Positions 55,072-64,000 of a stretch of DNA of 64,000 bases are shown one piece after another. Origin of the DNA: Paraburkholderia phenazinium (GTDB lineage: Bacteria; Pseudomonadota; Gammaproteobacteria; Burkholderiales; Burkholderiaceae); NCBI RefSeq assembly GCF_900100735.1, contig NZ_FNCJ01000005.1, forward strand, positions 124,001-188,000, in the 5' to 3' direction. Position 1 is the stretch's first letter, and every line of letters begins with the position of its first letter. The translations under genes and the position numbers were made by a program. The notes below the pieces were generated by a model. The model saw nothing but the letters and a program-made list of their open reading frames with translations, had not been told where the DNA came from and ran no database searches.

Positions 55072-55455
55072 ATGCCGATCTACGCGTATCGCTGCGAATC
55101 ATGCGGCTTCGGGAAGGACGTGCTTCAGAAGATGAGCGACGCCCCGCTGACGAACTGCCCTGAGTGCGGGAAAGACAGCTTCCGCAAGCAGGTGACCGCG
55201 GCCGGGTTTCAGTTGAAGGGTTCGGGCTGGTATGTAACCGATTTCCGCGGCGGCAATAGCGCAAGCGGCGCAGCCGCCCCGAATGGCGCGAATGGCGATA
55301 AAGCAGCCGCGTCGGCGAAGACCGAAGGCGGCTCAGCCGAAGCCGGTGCGGCCAGTTCGTCGGCCAGCACCGCCGAGAGCTCCTCGAGCGCCGCCGCAGC
55401 ACCGGCAGCGCCTGCGGCCGCAACGGCTACCACGAGCGGTTCCGGCAGCGCCTAG
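55072..55455 (+). CDS. FmdB-family zinc-ribbon protein
   Basis: 127 residues. The N-terminal zinc ribbon reads MPIYAYRCESCGFGKDVLQKM with CPECGK near 35 (two CxxC knuckles), followed by the conserved FQLKGSGWYVTDF. The rest (about 65-127) is Ala/Ser/Thr low complexity. The regulator FmdB gives the family its name but function is not established here. Usually found next to the DUF502 gene and aspS, as here. AGGGAAA about 5 bases upstream supports ATG 55072. Confidence 0.9.
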   Translation: MPIYAYRCESCGFGKDVLQKMSDAPLTNCPECGKDSFRKQVTAAGFQLKGSGWYVTDFRGGNSASGAAAPNGANGDKAAASAKTEGGSAEAGAASSSASTAESSSSAAAAPAAPAAATATTSGSGSA

Positions 55456-55529
55456 CTTGCGTTGCCGCCTCGATGAGGCGGCGCATTCGCCGCACCCGGC
55501 CGCGCCGGGGTGGCTTTCTGGCGATACAC

Positions 55530-56183
55530 ATGACGACGAAAAAAGCGACGCTTAAATCGGTGTTCCTGACCGGCCTGCTGGTGCTGGTGCCGTTGGCCAT
55601 TACGTTGTGGGTGCTCGGCCTGATCATCGGCACGATGGATCAGACGCTGCTGTTGCTGCCGGAGTCGTGGCAGCCGGAGCGCGCCTTGGGCTTCCGTCTG
55701 CCGGGCCTGGGCGCTGTGCTGACGCTGGCGTTCATTTTCATCGTCGGACTGTTGACGCAAAACTTCATCGGGCAGAAGCTCGTGAAGTGGTGGGAACTCC
55801 TCGTCGGTCATATCCCCGTGGTCGGGCCGATCTACACGAGCGTCAAGCAGGTGTCGGATACCTTGCTATCGAGCAGCGGCAATGCGTTTCGCAAGGCCTT
55901 GCTCATCGAGTATCCGCGCAAGGGTTCCTATACGATTGCGTTTTTGACCGGGATTCCGGGCGGCGACGTGGTCAACCACCTGAAGGAAGATCACGTCAGC
56001 GTGTACGTGCCGACTACGCCGAACCCGACGTCCGGTTTCTTCCTGATGGTGCCGAAGAGCGAAGTGGTCGAACTCGATATGACAGTCGACGCTGCGCTCA
56101 AGTACATTGTCTCGATGGGCGTGGTGGCGCCGTCCGCGCCGCCGGCGCAGGTGCGTCGTTCCACCATCGAGCCGCCGATGTAA
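55530..56183 (+). CDS. DUF502-family membrane protein
   Basis: 217 residues with two N-terminal helices (LKSVFLTGLLVLVPLAITLWVLG; LGAVLTLAFIFIVGLLTQNFIG) and a soluble C-terminal part with PVVGPIYTSVKQVSDTLLS, FLTGIPGG and VPTTPNPTSGFFLMVPKSEV. This matches DUF502. Start is ATG 55530 (MTTKKATLKSV); ATG 55473 would add 19 Arg-rich residues. It sits between FmdB and aspS, a neighbourhood I associate with Burkholderia. Confidence 0.9.
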   Translation: MTTKKATLKSVFLTGLLVLVPLAITLWVLGLIIGTMDQTLLLLPESWQPERALGFRLPGLGAVLTLAFIFIVGLLTQNFIGQKLVKWWELLVGHIPVVGPIYTSVKQVSDTLLSSSGNAFRKALLIEYPRKGSYTIAFLTGIPGGDVVNHLKEDHVSVYVPTTPNPTSGFFLMVPKSEVVELDMTVDAALKYIVSMGVVAPSAPPAQVRRSTIEPPM

Positions 56184-56254
56184 TGCCGGCGCGCATTGTT
56201 TCAGTTTCATGAGCTGCGCGCCGTTCAACTAATGCAAAACGAAAGACAAACATC

Positions 56255-58054
56255 ATGTCGATGCGATCTGAATATTGCGGTCTGGTGACCGAAGAACTGT
56301 TGGGCCAAACCGTGTCGCTGTGCGGCTGGGTGAGCCGTCGCCGTGACCACGGCGGCGTTATCTTCATCGACCTGCGCGACCGTGAAGGCCTCGTTCAGGT
56401 CGTGTGCGACCCGGATCGCGCGGAGATGTTCAAGACCGCCGAAGGCGTGCGCAACGAGTTTTGCGTGCAGATCAAGGGTGTCGTGCGCAACCGTCCGGAA
56501 GGCACGACCAACGCCACTCTGAAGAGCGGCAAGATCGAAGTGCTGTGCCACGAACTGAACGTGCTGAACGCGTCGGTGACGCCGCCGTTCCAGCTCGACG
56601 ACGACAACCTGTCGGAAACCACGCGTCTCACGCACCGCGTGCTCGACCTGCGCCGTCCGCAGATGCAGCACAACCTGCGTCTGCGTTACCGCGTCGCGAT
56701 CGAAGTGCGTAAGTACCTGGACTCGCTGGGCTTCATCGACATCGAAACGCCGATGCTCACGAAGAGCACGCCGGAAGGCGCGCGCGACTACCTCGTGCCG
56801 TCGCGTACCAACGCTGGTCAGTTCTTCGCGCTGCCGCAGTCGCCGCAGCTCTTCAAGCAGCTGCTGATGGTGGCGAACTTCGATCGCTACTACCAGATCG
56901 TCAAGTGCTTCCGCGACGAAGACCTGCGCGCCGACCGTCAGCCGGAATTCACGCAGATCGACTGCGAAACCTCGTTCCTCTCCGAACAGGAAATCCGCGA
57001 TCTGTTCGAAGCGATGATCCGTCACGTCTTCAAGGTGACGATCGGCGTCGAACTGGACGAAAAATTTCCGGTGATGGAGTACTCGGAAGCCATGCGCCGT
57101 TTCGGTTCGGACAAGCCGGATCTGCGCGTGAAGCTCGAATTCACCGACCTGACCGACGCCGTCAAGGACGTCGACTTCAAGGTGTTCAGCACGCCGGCCA
57201 ACACCAAGGACGGCCGTGTTGCAGCACTGCGCGTGCCGAAGGGCGGCGAGCTCTCGCGTGGCGATATCGACAGCTACACGGAATTCGTGCGCATCTATGG
57301 CGCGAAGGGTCTGGCCTGGATCAAGGTCAATGAAGTCGCGAAGGGCCGTGACGGTCTGCAAAGCCCGATCGTCAAGAACCTGCACGACGAAGCGGTCAAG
57401 GCGATCATCGAGCGCACCGGCGCACAAGACGGCGACATCATTTTCTTCGCGGCGGATCGCGCGAAGGTCGTCAACGACAGCCTCGGCGCTCTGCGTCTGA
57501 AGATCGGTCACTCGGAATTCGGCAAGGCCAACGGCCTCGTCGAAACCGGCTGGAAGCCGCTGTGGGTGGTGGACTTCCCGATGTTCGAATACGACGAAGA
57601 AGAAAACCGCTACGTCGCCGCGCATCACCCGTTCACGAGCCCGAAGGACGAGCACCTCGAGTATCTGGAAACGGATCCGGGCCGCTGCTTGGCCAAGGCC
57701 TACGACATGGTGCTGAACGGCTGGGAAATCGGTGGCGGTTCGGTGCGTATTCACCGTGAAGAAGTGCAGAGCAAGGTGTTCCGCGCGCTCAAGATCAATG
57801 CGGAAGAAGCACGCGCCAAGTTCGGCTTCCTGCTCGACGCGCTGCAATACGGCGCGCCGCCGCACGGCGGTATCGCCTTCGGTCTCGACCGCATCATCAC
57901 GATGATGGCCGGCGCCGATTCGATCCGCGACGTGATCGCGTTCCCGAAGACGCAACGCGCACAGTGTCTGCTCACGCAGGCGCCGAGCGAAGTGGATGAG
58001 CGTCAGTTGCGCGAGTTGCACATCCGTCTGCGCCAGCCGGAAGCGAAGGCGTAA
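56255..58054 (+). CDS. aspS: Aspartyl-tRNA synthetase
   Basis: Class II synthetase of the bacterial type, 599 residues. N-terminal OB anticodon domain ([22 protein letters not shown], about 1-110), class II motif 1 zone ([21 protein letters not shown]), motif 2 ([18 protein letters not shown]), the bacterial GAD insertion (about 290-420), and motif 3 (GIAFGLDRI). Length equals the usual 590-600. The product charges tRNA-Asp, and in bacteria with GatCAB may also charge tRNA-Asn; which applies is not visible. A strong bidirectional terminator follows. Confidence 0.98.
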   Translation: MSMRSEYCGLVTEELLGQTVSLCGWVSRRRDHGGVIFIDLRDREGLVQVVCDPDRAEMFKTAEGVRNEFCVQIKGVVRNRPEGTTNATLKSGKIEVLCHELNVLNASVTPPFQLDDDNLSETTRLTHRVLDLRRPQMQHNLRLRYRVAIEVRKYLDSLGFIDIETPMLTKSTPEGARDYLVPSRTNAGQFFALPQSPQLFKQLLMVANFDRYYQIVKCFRDEDLRADRQPEFTQIDCETSFLSEQEIRDLFEAMIRHVFKVTIGVELDEKFPVMEYSEAMRRFGSDKPDLRVKLEFTDLTDAVKDVDFKVFSTPANTKDGRVAALRVPKGGELSRGDIDSYTEFVRIYGAKGLAWIKVNEVAKGRDGLQSPIVKNLHDEAVKAIIERTGAQDGDIIFFAADRAKVVNDSLGALRLKIGHSEFGKANGLVETGWKPLWVVDFPMFEYDEEENRYVAAHHPFTSPKDEHLEYLETDPGRCLAKAYDMVLNGWEIGGGSVRIHREEVQSKVFRALKINAEEARAKFGFLLDALQYGAPPHGGIAFGLDRIITMMAGADSIRDVIAFPKTQRAQCLLTQAPSEVDERQLRELHIRLRQPEAKA

Positions 58055-58099
58055 GGCTAGCAGACTACTTGAGCGGCCCCGGCGGGCCGCAGTCAAGCA

Positions 58100-58136
58100 A
58101 ACGAAAAAGGCGCGTCACGCGCCTTTTTCGTTTTTT
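58100..58136. terminator. Strong bidirectional terminator after aspS
   Basis: AACGAAAAAGGCGCG-TCA-CGCGCCTTTTTCGTT, a perfect 15-bp stem with a 3-base loop, flanked by A-rich and T-rich sides (58100-58136). It can terminate in both directions. Confidence 0.93.
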
Positions 58137-58227
58137 GCGTTACAGTCGCAGCAACACCCCAAGCGACACGCCAGCATAACCGTCGACCGACATGTATCGC
58201 GCGCCGTGCGCGCCTAGTCTTATCGCC

Positions 58228-58704
58228 ATGCCGAAACCGCCGAAGATTCCCGAATCCGTACTTGTCGTCATCCATACCCCGGGGCTCGATGTGCTGCTTA
58301 TCGAGCGCGCCGACCGCGCGGGCTTCTGGCAGTCGGTGACCGGCTCGAAAGACCGCCTCGACGAACCGCTTGCCGAGACCGCCGCACGCGAAGTGGCGGA
58401 GGAAACCGGCATCGTGATCGGCAGCGCAGCCGTGCCGCATGACGCGTTGTTCGACTGGCAGTATCAGATCGAGTATGAGATCTACCCGGTCTGGCGGCAT
58501 CGCTATGCCGAGGGCGTGACGCGCAACACCGAGCACTGGTTCAGCCTGCAGGTACCCGAACGCTGCGAGGTGACGCTCGCCCCGCTCGAACATACCGCAC
58601 ACGTCTGGCTGCCCTACGAAGAAGCCGCAGAGCGTTGCTTTTCATCGTCGAATGCCGACGCGATCCTGCAGTTGCCGCGGCGCCTGCAGGGGCGGTTCCG
58701 ATGA
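58228..58704 (+). CDS. nudB: Dihydroneopterin triphosphate pyrophosphatase (Nudix)
   Basis: 158-residue Nudix hydrolase. The Nudix box is visible: G-x5-E-x7-REVAEETGI in TGSKDRLDEPLAETAAREVAEETGI. FWQSVTGSKD and LFDWQYQIEYEIYPVWRHRYA match NudB, which removes pyrophosphate from dihydroneopterin triphosphate in folate synthesis. ATG 58228 is preferred over a 12-residue upstream extension. Its stop overlaps the cardiolipin synthase start by 4 bases. Confidence 0.9.
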   Translation: MPKPPKIPESVLVVIHTPGLDVLLIERADRAGFWQSVTGSKDRLDEPLAETAAREVAEETGIVIGSAAVPHDALFDWQYQIEYEIYPVWRHRYAEGVTRNTEHWFSLQVPERCEVTLAPLEHTAHVWLPYEEAAERCFSSSNADAILQLPRRLQGRFR

Positions 58705-59957
58705 CGGGCGGCGGTCCGCGCGGTCTCGAGCGGCTGCGGCAGACCCTGTTCGGTCGTCGCTACTGGTCGAAATATCGCTTCACCGCCGGTAACGAAGTCC
58801 AACTGTTTCGCTCAGGCGAGGCGTTTTTCGAGTCGCTGATTGCGCGGGTCGATGCCGCCGAGAAAGACGTCGTTCTCGAAACCTATATCTTCTGCAACGA
58901 CAGCGCGGGCCAGGCCATTAGCGCTGCGTTGCTGCGCGCCGCTGCACGAGGCGTGCGAGTGCGCGTGATTACGGATGGCATCGGCACCGCGCGTTTGCCG
59001 CTCTTCAACGACTGGCCGGCTCGCGGCGTCGAGCATCTGATCTACAACCCACACCTGTTCGGCCGCTTCGGTTTTTCGCGCACGCATCGCAAGCTCGCGG
59101 TGGTCGACGACCAGTTCGCCTGGTGCGGCGGCATCAATATCGTCGACGACTATGAGAACGACGGCGTGCGTTTGCCGTATCGCCGCTGGGACTTCGCGGT
59201 GGAGTTGCAGGGGCCCGTGGTGGCCGATGTGCGCGAAGCCTTCGAGGCGCAATGGCACCGCATCCGTTTCGGCCACCGTCCGGTCGAATCGCTGCAACCG
59301 GATCTCAGCCTCAAGGACGACTCCAATTCCGCCACGCCGAACCGCGGCCGCAACCGCAGCGCCGATCTGCGCGGCGCCGGCGAGCCGGCAGTGGCGTTCG
59401 TGGCGCGCGACAACCTGATCAACCGCCGCGCCATCGAAAAGGCGTATCTCGCCGCGATCGGTCAGGCGCGCAAGGAAGTGCTGCTCGCCAATCCTTACTT
59501 CATGCCGGGCCGCAAGCTGCGCCGCGCGCTGGTGTTCGCGGCACGGCGCGGGGTGGAGGTGAAACTGATCATCGGCAGGAAGGAGTTCGCCGCGCTCGAC
59601 TATGCGGTGCCATTCCTCTACCGCTCGCTGCTGAAAGCCGGCGTGAAGATCGCCGAATACGAAAAGACCATGCTGCACGGCAAGGTGGCCGTAGTCGATT
59701 CGAACTGGGGTACCGTGGGTTCGTCGAACCTCGACGCGCTGAGCCTGATGCTCAACAACGAGGCCAACGTCGTGCTGGTGCAGGATCCGCAGATCGACGC
59801 GCTGCGCGAGGCGATCCTCAGCGCGTTCGACGAATCGCGCCGTATCGATCTGGCCCATTACGAAGCGCGTCCTGCCGGTGAGCGCTTGCTGAACTGGCTG
59901 GCTTACACAACTTACCGTGCAGTCATGAAGCTGCTCACCGTGGGCGGCTACGACTAA
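58701..59957 (+). CDS. clsB: Cardiolipin synthase B-like phospholipase D
   Basis: 418-residue phosphatidyltransferase of the PLD superfamily acting on membrane phospholipids. Both HKD motifs are present: HRKLAVVDDQFAWCGG (near 130) and HGKVAVVDSNWGTVGSSNLD (near 335). ClsB-type context includes FRSGEAFFESLIARVDAAEKDVVLETYIF. ATG 58701 overlaps the nudB stop (ATGA), so translation is coupled. The segment about 215-245 is less conserved. Confidence 0.92.
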   Translation: MTGGGPRGLERLRQTLFGRRYWSKYRFTAGNEVQLFRSGEAFFESLIARVDAAEKDVVLETYIFCNDSAGQAISAALLRAAARGVRVRVITDGIGTARLPLFNDWPARGVEHLIYNPHLFGRFGFSRTHRKLAVVDDQFAWCGGINIVDDYENDGVRLPYRRWDFAVELQGPVVADVREAFEAQWHRIRFGHRPVESLQPDLSLKDDSNSATPNRGRNRSADLRGAGEPAVAFVARDNLINRRAIEKAYLAAIGQARKEVLLANPYFMPGRKLRRALVFAARRGVEVKLIIGRKEFAALDYAVPFLYRSLLKAGVKIAEYEKTMLHGKVAVVDSNWGTVGSSNLDALSLMLNNEANVVLVQDPQIDALREAILSAFDESRRIDLAHYEARPAGERLLNWLAYTTYRAVMKLLTVGGYD

Positions 59958-60131
59958 CCCGCAGCACGCTTCACGCGTAGTCGGGATAAACCCGGGCTTA
60001 CAGTCTGGGTGGCTTACAGGCTTAAATCAGGCCCCACATTGCCGTATGACAGACGTCAAACGCGGCAAGGCAAACGCCTCTAAAAAATCTCCCTCGTCTG
60101 ATTGACGTATGACGCAAAATTGATGCTCCGG

Positions 60132-60149
60132 TTAGAAACCGGTTTCTAA
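60132..60149. promoter_or_regulatory. 18-bp palindromic operator upstream of the TetR gene
   Basis: TTAGAAACC/GGTTTCTAA is a perfect 18-bp palindrome, about 88 bases before the TetR start. Its core GAAAC-N2-GTTTC resembles, from memory, the PsrA-type fatty-acid regulator site, which fits the following beta-oxidation genes. Confidence 0.7.
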
Positions 60150-60237
60150 TAAAGTCCTTGTTTCGCGGACGGCAGCACTCAATAATAGTACGGCCGTTCG
60201 ATTTTTCTTTCGGTCACATAAGAACGGTAAAACAGCT

Positions 60238-60837
60238 ATGCGAAAAGGCGAACAAACGCGAGCCGCGATTCTCGAAGCAGCACTCGATCTGGCAAGCCGC
60301 GACGGACTGGAAGGTCTGACGATTGGGCTGCTGGCCGAGCGCATGCAGATGAGCAAGAGCGGCGTGTTTGCGCACTTCGGCTCGCGCGAGGACTTGCAGG
60401 TTGAAGTGGTGCGCGAATATCACCGTCGTTTCGAAGACGAGGTGTTTTTCCCGAGTCTGCGTGAACCGCGCGGCTTGCCGCGTTTGCGCGCAATGATCTC
60501 CCGCTGGATTGAGAAACGCATTCAGGAGGTCACCACTGGGTGCATCTACATCAGCGGTGCGGTCGAGTACGACGACCGCGCGGACAACCCGGTGCGCGAG
60601 CAACTGGTGTCGAGCGTGACGATCTGGCGTGCTGCGCTGACCCGGGCCATTTCGCAGGCAATGGAAGAAGGGCATCTGCGCTCGGACACGGATCCGCAAC
60701 TGATGCTCTTCGAACTGTACAGCTTCACGCTCGGCCTGCATCACGATGCACGCTTCCTGCACTTGCCGGATGCTGTGCCTCTCACGTGGGCCGCGCTCGA
60801 AAAATTGATTGTTTCGTATCAGAGCGAAAGCCGTTAG
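60238..60837 (+). CDS. TetR-family regulator of the fad operon
   Basis: 199 residues. N-terminal HTH: RKGEQTRAAILEAALDLASRDGLEGLTIGLLAERMQMSKSGVFAHFGSREDLQVEVV, typical TetR. The C-terminal ligand domain contains a possible acyl-CoA pocket but no diagnostic motif. It lies 98 bases upstream of an acyl-CoA dehydrogenase, and its operator-like palindrome is at 60132. Repression relieved by fatty acyl-CoA is inferred. Confidence 0.9.
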   Translation: MRKGEQTRAAILEAALDLASRDGLEGLTIGLLAERMQMSKSGVFAHFGSREDLQVEVVREYHRRFEDEVFFPSLREPRGLPRLRAMISRWIEKRIQEVTTGCIYISGAVEYDDRADNPVREQLVSSVTIWRAALTRAISQAMEEGHLRSDTDPQLMLFELYSFTLGLHHDARFLHLPDAVPLTWAALEKLIVSYQSESR

Positions 60838-60935
60838 CAGGGCGGCCGGATCCGTTGGATCCAGCGGCGCTGAAAAGGTCCGAACCACGGGCCTGGGTTG
60901 ACGGCCTGGCTTCTTGTCAAACTTTGGAGAGAGTC

Positions 60936-62723
60936 ATGGGACAGTACGCCGCGCCACTGCGCGACATGCAATTCGTGTTGCACGAGCTGCTTAACGTCGA
61001 AGGCGAGATCAAGCAGATGCCGAAGCACGCGGATCTCGACGCCGACACGATCAATGCGGTTCTGGAAGAGGCCGGCAAGTTCTGCTCCGAAGTGCTGTTC
61101 CCGCTGAACCAGAGCGGCGACCAGGAAGGCTGCACGTACGTCGGCGACGGCGTCGTGACCACGCCGAAGGGCTTCAAGGAAGCCTACAAGCAATACGTCG
61201 AAGCTGGCTGGCCGGCACTCGGCTGCGATCCGGAATACGGCGGCCAGGGCCTGCCGGCGTTCGTCAACAACGCTTTGTACGAAATGCTTAATTCGGCAAA
61301 CCAGGCGTGGACGATGTATCCGGGCCTGTCGCACGGCGCGTATGAATGCCTGCATGCGCACGGCACGCCGGAACTGCAAAAGCTGTATCTGCCGAAGCTG
61401 GTCGCGGGCGTCTGGACCGGCACGATGTGTCTGACCGAGCCGCATTGCGGCACTGACCTCGGCATCCTGCGCACCAAGGCTGAGCCGAATGCGGATGGCT
61501 CCTTCTCGATCAGCGGTACGAAGATCTTCATCTCCAGCGGCGAACACGACCTCTCGGAGAACATCATTCACCTCGTGCTTGCGCGCCTGCCGGATGCGCC
61601 GATGGGCACCAAGGGCATTTCGCTGTTCATCGTGCCGAAGTTCGTGCCGAACGAAGCCGGCGAGCCGGGCGAGCGCAACACCGTGAAGTGCGGCTCGATC
61701 GAACACAAGATGGGCATTCATGGCAACGCAACTGCCGTGATCAACCTCGACAACGCCAAGGGCTGGCTGGTCGGCGAGCCGAACAAGGGCTTGAACGCCA
61801 TGTTCGTGATGATGAATGCCGCGCGTCTGGGCGTCGGCATGCAGAGCCTGGGCCTGACCGAAGTCGCTTATCAGAACTCGCTTACCTACGCGAAAGAGCG
61901 TCTGCAGATGCGTTCGCTGACGGGCCCGAAGGCGCCGGAAAAGGCCGCTGACCCGATCATCGTGCATCCGGACGTGCGCCGCATGCTGCTCACGCAAAAG
62001 GCCTACGCGGAAGCCGCGCGTGCCTTCTCGTACTGGTCCGCACTGCATATCGACAAGGAACTGTCGCACGCCGAAGAATCGGTGCGTAAGGATGCCGCCG
62101 ACCTCGTCGCGCTGCTCACGCCGATCCTGAAGGCGTTTCTCTCGGACAACGCGTTCGAAAGCACCAACCACGCCATGCAGATCTACGGCGGCCACGGCTT
62201 CATCGCCGAGTGGGGCATGGAGCAATACGTGCGCGACGCGCGGATCAACATGATCTACGAAGGCACCAACGCGATTCAGGCGCTCGATCTGCTGGGCCGC
62301 AAGATCCTCGGCGACATGGGCGCCAAGATGAAAAAGTTCGGCAAGCTGGTGACGGAATTCGTCGAAGCCGAAGGCGTCAAGCCGGAAATGCAGGAGTTCA
62401 TCAACCCGCTCGCCGACATCGGCGACAAGGTGCAGAAGCTGACGATGGAAATCGGCATGAAGGCGATGCAGAACCCGGACGAAGTGGGTGCCGCTTCCGT
62501 GCCGTATCTGCGTACCGTCGGCCATCTGGTGTTCTCGTACTTCTGGGCCCGCATGGCGCGCATCGCACTGGACAAGGAAGCGTCCGGCGATCCGTTCTAC
62601 AAGGCCAAGCTCGCCACCGCGCGCTTCTACTTCGCCAAGCTGCTGCCGGAAACGGCCATGACGATTCGCCAGGCGCGCGCCGGTTCGAAGTCGCTGATGG
62701 ACGTTGAAGAGTCGCTGTTCTAA
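60936..62723 (+). CDS. Acyl-CoA dehydrogenase (FadE-type, with C-terminal extension)
   Basis: 595 residues from ATG 60936, with GGAGA about 6 bases upstream; a longer frame to 60540 is antisense or out-of-frame overlap of the TetR gene and is not used. FAD-binding parts MCLTEPHCGTDLGILRTKA, FISSGEHDL and IYGGHGFIAEWGMEQYVRDARINMIYEGTNAIQALDLLGRK (catalytic Glu in YEGTN) are present. The C-terminal about 130 residues match the acetyl-CoA dehydrogenase C-terminal domain. It catalyses the first oxidation of fatty acyl-CoA in beta-oxidation. Confidence 0.94.
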   Translation: MGQYAAPLRDMQFVLHELLNVEGEIKQMPKHADLDADTINAVLEEAGKFCSEVLFPLNQSGDQEGCTYVGDGVVTTPKGFKEAYKQYVEAGWPALGCDPEYGGQGLPAFVNNALYEMLNSANQAWTMYPGLSHGAYECLHAHGTPELQKLYLPKLVAGVWTGTMCLTEPHCGTDLGILRTKAEPNADGSFSISGTKIFISSGEHDLSENIIHLVLARLPDAPMGTKGISLFIVPKFVPNEAGEPGERNTVKCGSIEHKMGIHGNATAVINLDNAKGWLVGEPNKGLNAMFVMMNAARLGVGMQSLGLTEVAYQNSLTYAKERLQMRSLTGPKAPEKAADPIIVHPDVRRMLLTQKAYAEAARAFSYWSALHIDKELSHAEESVRKDAADLVALLTPILKAFLSDNAFESTNHAMQIYGGHGFIAEWGMEQYVRDARINMIYEGTNAIQALDLLGRKILGDMGAKMKKFGKLVTEFVEAEGVKPEMQEFINPLADIGDKVQKLTMEIGMKAMQNPDEVGAASVPYLRTVGHLVFSYFWARMARIALDKEASGDPFYKAKLATARFYFAKLLPETAMTIRQARAGSKSLMDVEESLF

Positions 62724-62734
62724 AGCCACATCAC

Positions 62735-62771
62735 GGCGGCGCTGCGCGTGTTTGAAACGCGTGGCGCCGCC
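62735..62771 (+). promoter_or_regulatory. Intercistronic hairpin between fadE-like and fadB-like genes
   Basis: GGCGGCGC (62735-62742) pairs with GCGCCGCC (62764-62771), and inside CGCGT pairs with ACGCG around a 7-base loop. No T-run follows, so it is more likely an mRNA stability or attenuation element than a terminator. Confidence 0.5.
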
Positions 62772-62828
62772 GCCAGCCATACATCGCGAAATTTCCGCGA
62801 CACCGCATAACTCCCCCGGAGGAACGAC

Positions 62829-64000
62829 GTGAGCAATCTGATCATTCGCAAGGTAGCCGTGCTCGGCGCCGGCGTGATGGGCGCGCAGATCGCCGCGCAC
62901 CTGATCAACGCCAAGGTGCCTGTGCTGCTGTTCGACCTGCCTGCCAAGGAAGGCCCGAAGAACGCGATCGCGCTGAAGGCGATCGAGAATCTGAAGAAGC
63001 TGTCGCCGGCGCCGTTCGGCGTGAAGGACGACGCGCAATATATCCAGCCCGCGAACTACGATGACGACATCGAGAAGCTCGCCGAATGCGACCTCGTGAT
63101 CGAAGCGATCGCCGAACGCATGGACTGGAAGCACGACCTGTACAAGAAGGTCTCGCCGCATCTCGCGCCGAACGCGATCTTCGCGAGCAACACCTCGGGT
63201 CTGTCGATCACCGAACTGTCGGAAGGCTTCACGGATGAACTGAAGTCGCGCTTCTGCGGCGTGCACTTCTTCAATCCGCCGCGCTACATGCACCTGGTCG
63301 AACTGATCCCGACCGCGGCGACGCGTCCGGAAATCCTCGACCAGCTCGAATCGTTCCTCACGAGCGTGGTCGGCAAGGGCGTCGTGCGCGCCAAAGACAC
63401 GCCGAACTTCATCGCCAACCGCGTCGGCATTTTCTCGATCCTCGCCGTCATTACCGAAGCGGCGAAGTTCGGTCTGCGTTTCGACGAAGTGGATGACCTG
63501 ACCGGTTCGCGTCTCGGCCGCGCCAAGTCGGCAACGTTCCGCACCGCTGACGTGGTCGGTCTCGACACGATGGCGCACGTCATCAAGACGATGCAGGACA
63601 ACCTGAAGGACGATCCGTTCTTCGCGGTGTATGAAACGCCGGCGGTGCTGGCTGAACTCGTGAAGAAGGGCGCGCTCGGTCAGAAGACCGGTGGCGGCTT
63701 CTACAAGAAGGAAGGCAAGGCGATCAAGGTGCTCGACCCGAAGACGGGTACGTACGTCGACGGCGGCGCGAAGGCCGACGAACTGGTCGGCCGCATTCTG
63801 AAGCGTCCGCCGGCAGAGCGCCTGAAGCTGCTGCGCGAATCGCAGCATCCGCAAGCACAGTTCCTGTGGTCGATCTTCCGCGACGTGTTCCATTACATCG
63901 GCGTGCATCTGGAGTCGATCGCCGACAACGCGCGTGACGTCGATCTGGCCATCCGCTGGGGCTTCGGCTGGAACGAAGGCCCGTTCGAAGGCTGGCAGAC
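62829..64000 (+). CDS. 3-hydroxyacyl-CoA dehydrogenase / FadB-like, 5' part
   Basis: Runs off the window end; about 390 codons seen from GTG 62829 (GGAGGAAC just upstream). NAD-binding GxGxxG in VAVLGAGVMGAQIAAHLINA, then CDLVIEAIAERMDWKHDLYKKV, ASNTSGLSITEL and the catalytic His-Glu region FCGVHFFNPPRYMHLVELIP, followed by KDTPNFIANRVG. This is the beta-oxidation 3-hydroxyacyl-CoA dehydrogenase. The dehydrogenase-first order suggests an enoyl-CoA hydratase part further on, outside the window. Confidence 0.93.
   Translation, partial: MSNLIIRKVAVLGAGVMGAQIAAHLINAKVPVLLFDLPAKEGPKNAIALKAIENLKKLSPAPFGVKDDAQYIQPANYDDDIEKLAECDLVIEAIAERMDWKHDLYKKVSPHLAPNAIFASNTSGLSITELSEGFTDELKSRFCGVHFFNPPRYMHLVELIPTAATRPEILDQLESFLTSVVGKGVVRAKDTPNFIANRVGIFSILAVITEAAKFGLRFDEVDDLTGSRLGRAKSATFRTADVVGLDTMAHVIKTMQDNLKDDPFFAVYETPAVLAELVKKGALGQKTGGGFYKKEGKAIKVLDPKTGTYVDGGAKADELVGRILKRPPAERLKLLRESQHPQAQFLWSIFRDVFHYIGVHLESIADNARDVDLAIRWGFGWNEGPFEGWQ

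Noticed and set aside
56225..58096. 623-codon open frame on the minus strand
   Set aside because: Fully antisense to aspS, with a composition typical of a shadow frame and no recognisable motif.
60834..63908. Very long open frame (about 1024 codons) on the minus strand
   Set aside because: It is antisense to the fadE-like and fadB-like genes, rich in Arg/His/Gln/Ala as expected from the complement of GC-biased codons, and has no domain pattern.

Overview
The window looks like a chromosome segment of a Burkholderiaceae beta-proteobacterium, most likely Paraburkholderia. The reasons are high GC with strong third-position GC bias, Burkholderia-like gene neighbourhoods (uvrA / MFS / ssb; DUF3683 flavoprotein - HIT - DUF971 - ubiE - Tim44-like - ubiJ - ubiB; FmdB - DUF502 - aspS - nudB - cls), and GC-rich intergenic repeats of a kind I associate with that group. 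All names come from reading translations and motifs; no database search was run.

Layout. 1-2.7 kb: 5' end of uvrA (minus), an MFS transporter and ssb. 2.9-7.9 kb: an accessory scar. A truncated, AT-richer gene that resembles the N-terminal third of a long prokaryotic Argonaute runs into the truncated 3' end of a polyamine-binding-protein gene (potF-like), with potI/potH-like permeases, an AraC-type regulator and a GNAT acetyltransferase upstream. No transport ATPase gene remains. 8.1-13.9 kb: a complete minus-strand oppABCDF oligopeptide importer. 14.6-20.6 kb: an Lrp regulator divergent from a leucine-dehydrogenase-type enzyme, a chemoreceptor behind a flagellar sigma-28 promoter, and a LysR/MFS pair.

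20.9-28.6 kb: the most unusual block. Three tandem RcsB-like response regulators are followed by a MIP (aquaporin-family) channel with altered pore residues, which overlaps a 1501-residue BvgS-like hybrid kinase (two periplasmic flytrap domains, PAS, HisKA/HATPase, receiver, HPt). 28.7-36 kb: LysR, a porin, a CHRD-domain protein, an HSL-type hydrolase, an EcsC protein, a DHA2 efflux pump with MarR. 36.1-40.5 kb: a D-amino-acid module (D-serine-dehydratase-like enzyme, RpiR regulator, N-acyl-D-amino-acid deacylase, RidA) with a clear operator. 40.46-41.21 kb: a roughly 740-bp intergenic giant inverted repeat. 41.2-44.5 kb: queF, a 5'-nucleotidase and ilvA.

44.7-64 kb: mostly housekeeping. A small cysteine-rich leader ORF precedes a 1364-residue FAD/Fe-S oxidoreductase. 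Then come HIT, DUF971, ubiquinone genes (ubiE, ubiJ, ubiB), a TPMT-like methyltransferase, FmdB, DUF502, aspS, nudB, a cardiolipin synthase, and a TetR-controlled beta-oxidation operon (fadE-like, fadB-like) that runs off the end.

The best candidates for something undescribed are the RcsB x3 / MIP / BvgS-like signalling module, the Argonaute remnant and its deletion junction, the Cys-rich leader ORF, and the large inverted repeat.
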